A stretch of 64,000 bases of DNA from Planctomycetota bacterium. GTDB lineage: Bacteria > Planctomycetota > Planctomycetia > Planctomycetales > Planctomycetaceae. Within the stretch, counting starts at the first letter, position 1. Every line of letters starts with the position of its first letter. The notes below the pieces were generated by a model that saw only the letters and a list, made by a program, of their open reading frames with translations, did no database searches and was not told the DNA's origin. Made by a program: the position numbers and the translations under genes. The DNA is taken from positions 131,887 to 195,886 of the forward strand of contig JAHZKX010000011.1 in the NCBI GenBank assembly GCA_022600195.1, given 5' to 3'. This document shows, in pieces, positions 57,374-64,000 of this stretch.

Positions 57374-58747
57374 TCAGGGCCTGTAGTAAGTAATAGTAAC
57401 CGACATTACGGGAGTGGGGTCGGTGTTAAAGGTGACTGTTTCCACTTTATTAGCTGTTTTCGCTCCTTGAACAATCAAACCTCGTGATTGAGTACCCTTA
57501 CGACCTGCAAGACGGATCTGATGCTTTAATGCTCCTGGATTCTTAGGTTGCTTTGTTGGCTGAACCCCTCTTAACATTGCTGTCAGATCTTGCTCATCCT
57601 CATCAAGGATCGCCAAGATAGGCTTGGCAGCGCTGAGTTCTTGAAATACCGTCATATGAATCTGTCCTACCTGGCGTCCATAGTCCATTGTCCGTCGGGC
57701 TGATTCTGCGTTTGATAAAACAGTAAACTTCTCGGCTACATTATTCTTCATCTGATAACCTCTTACTACCGTTTTTGTGTAGTCTGGCGACAAAATCCAT
57801 TTGGTACAGTCAAAATCTCGCACGACTTGACGATACAGAGTGTTCTCTCCATTCACTTTCAAGACGATTCCAAGTCGGCCACGTGCTGAACGGTTTCGAA
57901 CGAGCACCATTTCCACCTTTTGGCCTGCTCTAGGTTCAGAGATAAAAGCCTGACCCTGTCTCATTTCGATAGAAACTGGTTGACCATCATAAAACACCTC
58001 TAACTTGACTGGTGCAGCAGAATCAAATAAAGGAAATTTCACCTGCTGTGATTTGACTTGAATCGCTTCTTTGAGAACCAATTGCTGTTTCTGCTTTTGA
58101 CTGTCTTTGAAGGTCAACTGCGTTGAACCATCATCAAATGCTCCTCGTAGTAAAAAACTTTCGCCAATTCCTCCAAGCGACTCAGCATCAAGTGCCACTT
58201 CGAAGACATCACAAGCTCGTTCCAATTTTCCTCCACTCTTGTTGAAGCAGAGAATGGCGACACTGGCGCGTTGGTTATTATCATGAACCTGAACGATTCC
58301 CGTCAGAAAAGCGTCTGCGACTACTGATTGATTACCCCATGCAAGCTTGAATCGAGGTCCAAAAAATGCCTTGCGCCCAGCTACAGTCAAATGGCTGGCC
58401 TTGTCGATTTTTGCCGCTTTTGCACTGGCGTCCTTGATAATGTTGAGTTGCCGACGTTCATCAAAGGGATTCGCCAGAATCAATCCGACTTCCAAACGAT
58501 CAGCCAATTGCGAATTAAGAGAACCCGCACTACTGCTTGTCTTTTCACCCGGCTTCTTCACGCGAAACTTGAGGACTCCAACTGTCTTAAGTTGGTTTTC
58601 ATTAAGATATCCAATCACCTTGGGAATGTGTTTATGAAGTTGGTGCTGAATGCTCGCTGCTTGAGTTTTTTCTACAAACAGTAAATTCACTATCCCTAAG
58701 GCGAATAGCGCCAAAGTCGTTCTGATGAAATTGACTTCGAATTTCAT
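57374..58747 (-). CDS. Exported protein of unknown function, operon partner of CHAT protein
   Basis: 457 residues, GAGG eight bases before ATG. Sec signal TTLALFALGIVNLLFVEKTQA. Residues 35-180 (VIGYLNENQLKTVGVLKFRV, SLNSQLADRLEVGLILANPF, ADAFLTGIVQVHD) resemble in pattern the CsgG/LpoB-like 'compute a product name, list all active activities' fold, but this is weak. Residues 240-350 are beta-rich (APVKLEVFYDGQPVSIEMRQ, VNGENTLYRQVVRDFDCTKWIL). It is the first gene of a two-gene operon with the CHAT protein, and both are exported, so it is a candidate partner or substrate. I do not recognise a characterised family. Confidence 0.8.
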   Translation of the reverse strand: MKFEVNFIRTTLALFALGIVNLLFVEKTQAASIQHQLHKHIPKVIGYLNENQLKTVGVLKFRVKKPGEKTSSSAGSLNSQLADRLEVGLILANPFDERRQLNIIKDASAKAAKIDKASHLTVAGRKAFFGPRFKLAWGNQSVVADAFLTGIVQVHDNNQRASVAILCFNKSGGKLERACDVFEVALDAESLGGIGESFLLRGAFDDGSTQLTFKDSQKQKQQLVLKEAIQVKSQQVKFPLFDSAAPVKLEVFYDGQPVSIEMRQGQAFISEPRAGQKVEMVLVRNRSARGRLGIVLKVNGENTLYRQVVRDFDCTKWILSPDYTKTVVRGYQMKNNVAEKFTVLSNAESARRTMDYGRQVGQIHMTVFQELSAAKPILAILDEDEQDLTAMLRGVQPTKQPKNPGALKHQIRLAGRKGTQSRGLIVQGAKTANKVETVTFNTDPTPVMSVTITYYRP

Positions 58748-59620
58748 GATAACCTCGCTGCCTATGAGAAAATGATCTGAAAATGACTGGTCAATACACT
58801 GTAAACAACTCTCATCTTGAAATCTTCCCGACTCTCTGATTTTTTTAGAAATCCTCTGCAGGGACTACCATTCTCAGATAAGACAGTCACCTGTCGCATT
58901 TCCTCGTTGGAATGGTGAATCGTCTCAGAAATGTAGCAGGAAATTGATATGCCTAACAAACCAGCAAGTCATTCTGCCATTATTTTCTTCAAAGGCATTC
59001 AATCAATTTAACACGATAACAACAGAGTTTTTCACATTTTCCAAAATCTATTCAGAATCTGTGGAAGATCTTCACTTTTGCTTCGTTCTCCTTTTGAAAG
59101 CCGGGAATAGTAAGTTCCCGAATAAGAACAGATTGAAATCTAAAATCGAAAGGCAGAACCATGAACATGTTATTTGACATCGCAGTTAACGTTACATTTA
59201 TCGCTCTTGGAATGAGCTCAAATGGGATTAGTTCGGAAGTCAATCAGGGAGCCACATACCACAGAGACCCTGCAGTCACTGTTAAAGAAAGCTCCATTCA
59301 GAAGCAACAGATCTCTCGATTTGGTGTAGACGTCGACGACAAATCCCTGGAGAAATTTAGTCGATATGTCTGATTTTTTTCATAATTGAGTTGAACAAAC
59401 TGATCGGGATTTGCAGATCAACGGAACACACTGATTACTCTAACCCAATATTAATAAAAGATTTAGAAGCTCGTCAGGTAGTTTCAGCTTAACCTCATTT
59501 TATCCAGTCAGAATTCTTTTTCAAAAAAAGGGTCATGGAAGGGAAGATAAGGCCAACTGATCCGTTTCCCTGATGTCAAACAAATTTACCTACTATTTCA
59601 CAAACAGACAGGAGAGCGTG
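58748..59620. other. AT-rich intergenic region with one possible small gene
   Basis: About 870 bases. It must contain the leftward promoter of the CHAT operon and rightward promoters for the small secreted protein. The only possible gene is at 59161-59373. No RNA fold or repeat is evident by eye. Confidence 0.4.
59161..59373 (+). CDS. Possible small exported protein
   Basis: 70 residues. AAAGG sits about eight bases before the ATG. The N-terminus MNMLFDIAVNVTFIALGMSS is hydrophobic and could be a signal or anchor; the rest is polar with no cysteines (HRDPAVTVKESSIQKQQISR). No family is recognised. Small size and lack of context make this tentative. Confidence 0.4.
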   Translation: MNMLFDIAVNVTFIALGMSSNGISSEVNQGATYHRDPAVTVKESSIQKQQISRFGVDVDDKSLEKFSRYV

Positions 59621-59887
59621 ATGAGAAACATGAAAAAAACATTGGTATTAGCAATTTTGGCAGGTCTGTTTGCTGTTTCCGGAATATCTACTACCTCAGC
59701 CGGTTATGGTTACCAACCACAACAACAATGTCGATATCAGAAGGTGACCACGTACCAGCTTCAGAAAAAGTACCAGACGCATTACATCACTCGCTATGAC
59801 CATTGCGGGAAGCCATATCAGGTGAAAACCGTTCGGTGCTATACAATTAAAGTTCCCATCACCCGTTGGGTTAAAATCTGTTACTGA
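59621..59887 (+). CDS. Small secreted Tyr/Gln-rich basic protein
   Basis: 88 residues from ATG 59621, which has GGAGAG four bases upstream; an in-frame ATG at 59573 lacks one. Sec signal MKKTLVLAILAGLFAVSGIS with TTSAGY cleavage. The mature part (about 60 residues) is rich in Tyr, Gln, Lys and Arg (QPQQQCRYQKVTTYQLQKKY) with four cysteines spaced over it (CRYQ, DHCGK, VRCYT, final KICY) that could form disulfides. It looks like a wall- or surface-associated small protein of a type frequent in planctomycetes. Its function is unknown. Confidence 0.75.
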   Translation: MRNMKKTLVLAILAGLFAVSGISTTSAGYGYQPQQQCRYQKVTTYQLQKKYQTHYITRYDHCGKPYQVKTVRCYTIKVPITRWVKICY

Positions 59888-59938
59888 GCTCCCGGGGTAA
59901 TACATTATAAAATTGGGCACAGGCTGAATGGATGACTT

Positions 59939-60559
59939 GTGAGCGAAATTGGCTCAGGGTACATTAGAGTCATGTCCAACAGCCTGAATCTTATTTCATC
60001 TACCGACGAGCAACTTACGAACTTAATCAAAGTGCGTGATCCATCGTCTGTACAGAAACAAGAGGCAGAAATGGCATTCAACAGCTTATATGATCGGCAT
60101 GCCCCTTTCCTGTTAGCGTTTCTCAAAGTTCGTGTTTCGCCTCATATCAATGCATCCGACATAGCCCAGGAGACATGGATGCGTGCCTGGCAAAAAATTC
60201 CGACACATTTTGATGGGTCGCACTTTCGTGGTTGGCTATTTCAAATTGCCAGGAATTTACTATTAGACGAATTTCGCAAAAAAAAGACGACCTCTTTAAA
60301 CGAAGATATTGATCTTCCCGAGACGCAAGATTCGGCTCAGGAATTCATTCAACAGGAAGAAAAAACGAAACTGCGGGATTGTATGAGCCAACTGGATGAA
60401 GTCAGGCAAAAAATTGTCAAACTCCGATTATCAGGTGAAAGTCATCGCGAAATCAGTGAGCGACTGAATGTAGAATATAATACGGTACAAACTCGTTTCC
60501 ATCGCGCGAAACAGTTTTTAGAAGACTGTGTTAATCAGCAAGAAAAGGAGACAGCATGA
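59939..60559 (+). CDS. ECF RNA polymerase sigma factor (SigE-like)
   Basis: 206 residues from GTG 59939; ATG 59972 (MSNSLNLISS) is an alternative start and no ribosome site decides. Region 2: ASDIAQETWMRAWQKIPTHF and FRGWLFQIARNLLLDEFRKK (about 72-120). Region 4: LDEVRQKIVKLRLSGESHRE, ISERLNVEYNTVQTRFHRAK (about 150-195), a clear helix-turn-helix. It differs in type from the kinase-linked factor at 4581. The stop overlaps the next ATG (ATGA), so it is translationally coupled to a membrane protein that probably acts as its anti-sigma factor. Confidence 0.93.
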   Translation: MSEIGSGYIRVMSNSLNLISSTDEQLTNLIKVRDPSSVQKQEAEMAFNSLYDRHAPFLLAFLKVRVSPHINASDIAQETWMRAWQKIPTHFDGSHFRGWLFQIARNLLLDEFRKKKTTSLNEDIDLPETQDSAQEFIQQEEKTKLRDCMSQLDEVRQKIVKLRLSGESHREISERLNVEYNTVQTRFHRAKQFLEDCVNQQEKETA

Positions 60560-61431
60560 ATCTCGCTGCCTTCGACCTGCCAGAACAAACACACGAACTC
60601 AGCGATTGGCTGGTAACACAAGTTACAGGTCCCAACCTGTCATCTATCGTTGCACAGCTCTCTGCCATTCATTCAGATCAAGATCATGATCTGACAATCG
60701 AAGCAATCTGTGGCGAGCAATGGAACAGCATTATTCAAAACGGATTTTCAGAATTGACTCAGAATCAATTTCAGCAATTACTCACACATCCCTACTTGTT
60801 AATGGAGTTGCAGGAACGCCTGCTGTTGGAAGGTGAAGAATATTGGCAGAAACAATTTCTAAACCAAAATGATGACTCAGAAATCAAACAAACGAAGCTT
60901 ATCATTCAAGAGACGCTTCAGAAACCGATTCTCGATTCGGAAGCGACTCAACAAGCCGAAGACTTTAAGAAGGTTCCGTATCGAAAAATTGCCGCTTTGG
61001 GATTTGTCTCGGCGGCTTTACTGTTCTTTGCCGTCTTTTTGAATCAAGAGCCGGTGGCTACACCAGGCTGGGGGTGGAATCGGCCTGGGGCTTTGACAGC
61101 AGATATCCCGGCAGATCAATACCTGAATCGACTGGCTGATTCAGCCAATGAGTGGTTTAAAAAACCGACCGATACAAAAGCAGCCTTACTCACACGTTTA
61201 ACTCAATTCCGCAATGGTTGTGAGACACTGATCAACGCCCCTCATCCACAACTCACAATAAAAGATCGAACCTGGCTCATTGATCGTTGTCGAGCCTGGG
61301 CGGGTAAGTTGGATAACCAAATCGTGGCTTTGGAAAAAGGAGCCGATCTCAAAACGGCAGATGCCAATGCAGACGCATTGATTCATAAGCTGGTTAAAGC
61401 GTTACAAAACCGAGCAGAACAGGTCACTTAA
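60556..61431 (+). CDS. Single-pass membrane protein, probable anti-sigma factor
   Basis: 291 residues, start inside the sigma-factor stop. A cytoplasmic-looking N-terminal part of about 145 residues, acidic and helical (LTQNQFQQLLTHPYLLMELQ), one membrane helix (KIAALGFVSAALLFFAVFLN, about 148-168), and an extracytoplasmic C-terminal part (WGWNRPGALTADIPADQYLN) with paired cysteines (RNGCETL, IDRCRAW). No zinc-binding HxxxCxxC motif of ZAS anti-sigmas is seen. The coupling and topology argue for an anti-sigma or sensor of the upstream sigma factor; this is inference. Confidence 0.8.
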   Translation: MNLAAFDLPEQTHELSDWLVTQVTGPNLSSIVAQLSAIHSDQDHDLTIEAICGEQWNSIIQNGFSELTQNQFQQLLTHPYLLMELQERLLLEGEEYWQKQFLNQNDDSEIKQTKLIIQETLQKPILDSEATQQAEDFKKVPYRKIAALGFVSAALLFFAVFLNQEPVATPGWGWNRPGALTADIPADQYLNRLADSANEWFKKPTDTKAALLTRLTQFRNGCETLINAPHPQLTIKDRTWLIDRCRAWAGKLDNQIVALEKGADLKTADANADALIHKLVKALQNRAEQVT

Positions 61432-61508
61432 ACCTTCAAGTGAAAGATCTGGTCCACCCGTTGTCTCGAGACGAATCGATCATAAACTAATTCGAACGTC
61501 TGCTTTGT

Positions 61509-63551
61509 CTAATACTTGAGCCACAACACAATTACGCCACTTGCATAAAAACAGGCAAACGACAATAGTTTTAAAATGACGGTAAATAAGACCTTACCAA
61601 GGGTGTTCTTTTTGATGTGCCACTCCCATATACCAAAGGGGAGTGCCCCAATTGGTCCTGCCAGAAACGCCCATTCAAACATGAGACTCAGACGGCGACA
61701 GAGTAAAAAATAAAGAGTAAAGACGATTAAAAAACAGAACAAAGGAAGGTAGTCTTTCCAGAGAGATCTTCTTTTCCCCTTCTCTTTTCGAATTTTTACA
61801 ATTGCCAGAACCGGCTCCAGAGCAATAAAAAGACAAAGCGGCCAAGTGAAGACGAATTCCTGTGTCCAAGCACTGATCCAAGTGGTTCCCAATGCGCCGG
61901 AAACGAACGCCAAAACACGATAGCCAAGAATCCAGGTTAACATTCGACGCTCAGATTGAACGAAGCAAGCTGGGACCGCAGCGAGAATCAGACTAGCAAG
62001 CAGTAAACCGGTAGACCAGTAGAACCAGTTCCACAACCAATTGCGTGATGGGAGATCGAATGCATATTCCGGCTCCACCGAAAGAATTTGACCAGCCCAA
62101 TCAAAGTAGCGATCCTGGGGAATATCAGACAGTGCCAATGTATGCTGGTTCTTTGGAAGTAATTCGGGCTCTCCTACATAGATACAAGCCGCTCTTGAGT
62201 GGTTCCGAATATAAATACAACCACGGTGCAGGATGGGAGGCGTCCAGGTCAACTGACCGGTCAGCACAGAGCAACGAGCCAGAATTTCACATTCATTTGG
62301 ATTCGCGCGTAGTAAAATCAAATCGCCACGTTCATTGAGCAGGATTAACTTACCATCCGCAACTATAATACCGGCCTGCCCTATTTCATCAGACGTATCA
62401 TTGTTCGAACGCTCAGGACGCCCGGAGCCCTGTTCCCATAATTCCTCTCCGGTTAAAAAATCAAGGCACCGAAATTTTCCACGTGATGGTCTTTGTGTTT
62501 TCGACTGTTGATCAAAAATGTCAAATCCATAAAGCTTGCCATCAACAAGTACACTCGAAAGAACATCATTCGACAAGCTGCGGGAGCGCCAGATATTCTT
62601 CAGGGGTTTATCCTGGCTCAATTCCTCTGGTAATTCAAATAGCTGCGAACCAGATTGAAATGGAGCGGCAATCCACAAATATGGTTCTCGATAAATCGGC
62701 CATGCAGAATGTTCATCGTAACCTTCCGATAATTCGTGCTCATGTATTAGTTCCCCTGTTTTCAAATCATGGAAAACAAGCGAATTCTCCAGATAGCCGA
62801 CGACAAACTGTCTTCCATTTCGAATAATCGGCATCGCAGGGTTATAGCTGGCAGGTTGATCCCCTGCAGCCCAGGCAGTCTTACCATCAGATAAATTTAA
62901 TGCGACCAGACTCGCTCCCGGCCCTCCCACAGGCAAAATCACAAGATCATCAACAACGGTCGGAGAGCACGAATATCCAAAGCCTGCCCCCCCCTTGCCT
63001 TGAAATTCTTCTACTACATTGCGCGACCAGAGTAATTTCCCACTCTCGGCATCCAGACAACCAATTAACCCACTCGGTCCTGAAAACAGCAAACGCCCGT
63101 TGGCCAATGTTGGTGTTGCTCGTGGACCAGGATACACGCCCGCCAATTCATAAGGCCAGTCGTAACGATATTCCCAAAGCGTATTTCCAGTACGTGCATC
63201 CAGACAATAAACAGATTGTCCTTGCAACGTCTGAGCTTGTGTATAAACCCGATTGCCCTTGGCAACAAACGCCGAATAACCTTGTCCTAAATCTTTGACC
63301 CACAGCACGGGAGGCCCTGCTTTGGGCCATTTCTCAGCAAGATGGATTTCCGGCGAGTGGGCGTCATAATGTACGCCACGCACAAAAGGCCAACCTTCTT
63401 CAGTCACGCCGGAGGGCAAAAAGGGATTGCTTTCATCCGCCTGCAAATTGACAGGCACAACAACTGTCAACATGCCCCAGATCGCCAAAAATCTTAACCG
63501 CTGACACAATTCATGCCTGTTTCCCAACGCATTCAATAATAAATATATCAC
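61509..63551 (-). CDS. PQQ-type beta-propeller protein with C-terminal membrane helices
   Basis: 680 residues from GTG 63551; the true start is unclear because no ribosome site or ATG is near. A signal-like LRFLAIWGMLTVVVPVNLQA precedes the mature part. Residues about 60-470 are PQQ-like propeller repeats: VYCLDARTGNTLWEYRYDWP, IGCLDAESGKLLWSRNVVEE, LVALNLSDGKTAWAAGDQPA, FRCLDFLTGEELWEQGSGRP. Residues 505-680 hold about five membrane helices (WFYWSTGLLLASLILAAVPA, PLFCFLIVFTLYFLLCRRLS, FTVILKLLSFACFYASGVIV). This propeller-then-membrane layout is unlike soluble PQQ dehydrogenases, and no PQQ cofactor motif is evident. It may be an envelope scaffold or sensor. It is convergent with the sigma/anti-sigma pair. 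Confidence 0.85.
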   Translation of the reverse strand: MIYLLLNALGNRHELCQRLRFLAIWGMLTVVVPVNLQADESNPFLPSGVTEEGWPFVRGVHYDAHSPEIHLAEKWPKAGPPVLWVKDLGQGYSAFVAKGNRVYTQAQTLQGQSVYCLDARTGNTLWEYRYDWPYELAGVYPGPRATPTLANGRLLFSGPSGLIGCLDAESGKLLWSRNVVEEFQGKGGAGFGYSCSPTVVDDLVILPVGGPGASLVALNLSDGKTAWAAGDQPASYNPAMPIIRNGRQFVVGYLENSLVFHDLKTGELIHEHELSEGYDEHSAWPIYREPYLWIAAPFQSGSQLFELPEELSQDKPLKNIWRSRSLSNDVLSSVLVDGKLYGFDIFDQQSKTQRPSRGKFRCLDFLTGEELWEQGSGRPERSNNDTSDEIGQAGIIVADGKLILLNERGDLILLRANPNECEILARCSVLTGQLTWTPPILHRGCIYIRNHSRAACIYVGEPELLPKNQHTLALSDIPQDRYFDWAGQILSVEPEYAFDLPSRNWLWNWFYWSTGLLLASLILAAVPACFVQSERRMLTWILGYRVLAFVSGALGTTWISAWTQEFVFTWPLCLFIALEPVLAIVKIRKEKGKRRSLWKDYLPLFCFLIVFTLYFLLCRRLSLMFEWAFLAGPIGALPFGIWEWHIKKNTLGKVLFTVILKLLSFACFYASGVIVLWLKY

Positions 63552-63684
63552 ACGAGACTCACCATAATAGACGGAACAGAGCTGAGAACATTATGTTACA
63601 GGGGCAGTGCCATCCCACCATGAGTACTGATGGGCTCACTCCAGACCTTTACAATAGTGCGGATGCGAAGTTGTTTGCAACTTT

Positions 63685-64000
63685 TTATTCACCAGATAAG
63701 TCAACACAAATCAACTCGCTTTCGCCGCGCAGGTATAAACGACTTCCTACCAGAGCACAGTGAGAAAATATATTATCATCGTTCGGCTTGCTAAAAAGAT
63801 TTAGCTTTGAAATCACTTTGAACTGATTCGCTTTCGCATCGAGTAATAATAATCGCCCCCTGACGTGCCCCCAAGTATGACACCAGTTATACGACTTAGT
63901 GTCCGATTGTATCAATGACTGTTCTGTTTGTCTGCTGGAGCGGAGCGGAAGCAGGCAAACAGAACAGTTTTGCCTCCGGCACCGGGGCCCGGTATCCCAG
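63685..64000 (-). CDS. C-terminal end of a PQQ-type propeller protein, truncated by window edge
   Basis: The last 75 or so residues (GRLLLLDAKANQFKVISKLN, FSHCALVGSRLYLRGESELI, CVDLSGE) are a propeller blade ending like the neighbouring gene. The same frame stays open to the edge, but residues upstream of about 63915 are Arg/Cys-rich and propeller-unlike because the frame crosses a long inverted repeat (63919-63967). Either an element has been inserted into the gene or the true gene ends or starts differently. No reliable start can be chosen. Confidence 0.5.
   Translation of the reverse strand, partial: WDTGPRCRRQNCSVCLLPLRSSRQTEQSLIQSDTKSYNWCHTWGHVRGRLLLLDAKANQFKVISKLNLFSKPNDDNIFSHCALVGSRLYLRGESELICVDLSGE
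63919..63967. repeat. Long inverted repeat (18-bp arms, 13-base GC-rich loop)
   Basis: CTGTTCTGTTTGTCTGCT (63919-63936) and AGCAGGCAAACAGAACAG (63950-63967) pair at 17 of 18 positions, around a loop GGAGCGGAGCGGA that itself holds a tandem GGAGC. It sits in or beside a propeller gene end. It is much longer than a usual terminator and has only TTT after it, so a mobile REP/MITE-like element or recent insertion is possible. Confidence 0.8.

Noticed and set aside
1..64000. Possible UGA recoding, given the open frames around TGA 5277 and TGA 13524
   Set aside because: UGA clearly ends other genes here (for example the ATGA overlaps at 33983 and 60556), so genome-wide recoding is excluded.

Overview
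The window reads as a chromosomal segment of a planctomycete (phylum Planctomycetota), most like the Gimesia/Rubinisphaera/Planctomicrobium side of the phylum. The basis is gene content: three PSCyt1-DUF1549-DUF1553 proteins each paired with a DUF1501 protein, Pirellula/Verrucomicrobium-type membrane-bound dehydrogenases with a C-terminal CxxCH haem motif, Tat-exported Gfo/Idh/MocA oxidoreductases, a sulfatase, DUF6807 and DUF4432 proteins, an ECF sigma factor next to a Ser/Thr kinase-WD40 giant, and a TPR-CHAT protein. GC is moderate by eye. I see no rRNA, CRISPR array, transposase, integrase or prophage. The species assignment is inference.

Layout. 1-3190: the 5' part of a secreted beta-helix protein, a tRNA-Arg(UCG) with a strong terminator, a small secreted protein and an exported oxidoreductase. 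3191-13331: a signalling block on the + strand: PspA/IM30-like protein, ECF-type sigma factor, a 1362-residue membrane kinase with a WD40 propeller, and a 1272-residue membrane WD40 protein. The sigma-factor frame stays open for 44 codons beyond its UGA and runs into the kinase start. 13332-45845: a large catabolic/exported-enzyme region. It holds a three-RidA/dehydrogenase/haem fusion, an oxidoreductase-ceramidase-like fusion, an amidohydrolase, DUF1553/DUF1501 pairs, a hydrolase-propeller fusion, a second dehydrogenase-HEAT-haem protein, and a sulfatase/DUF6807/oxidoreductase operon. Most products carry Sec or Tat signals, which fits periplasmic breakdown of complex, partly sulfated, carbohydrate-like substrates.

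46259-53156: a sugar-type ABC importer operon (binding protein, double ATPase, permease) diverges from an IclR regulator, a shikimate-dehydrogenase-like enzyme and a DUF4432 aldose-epimerase-like protein. This looks like one regulated uptake-and-catabolism unit. 53223-58747: a two-gene operon of an unknown exported protein and a giant TPR-CHAT protein. 58748-61431: tiny secreted proteins and an ECF sigma factor translationally coupled to a probable membrane anti-sigma protein. 61509-64000: two PQQ-type propeller genes, the second cut by the window edge and carrying an unusual long inverted repeat.

The most unusual objects are: the CHAT protease-like fold at 53223-57293, whose catalytic His and Cys are separated by an inserted TPR array of about 350 residues; the ABC permease with a domain inserted after its first membrane helix; several one-off fusions in the catabolic region; and the sigma-factor readthrough frame. 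All functional statements rest on motif recognition by eye; no database search was possible.
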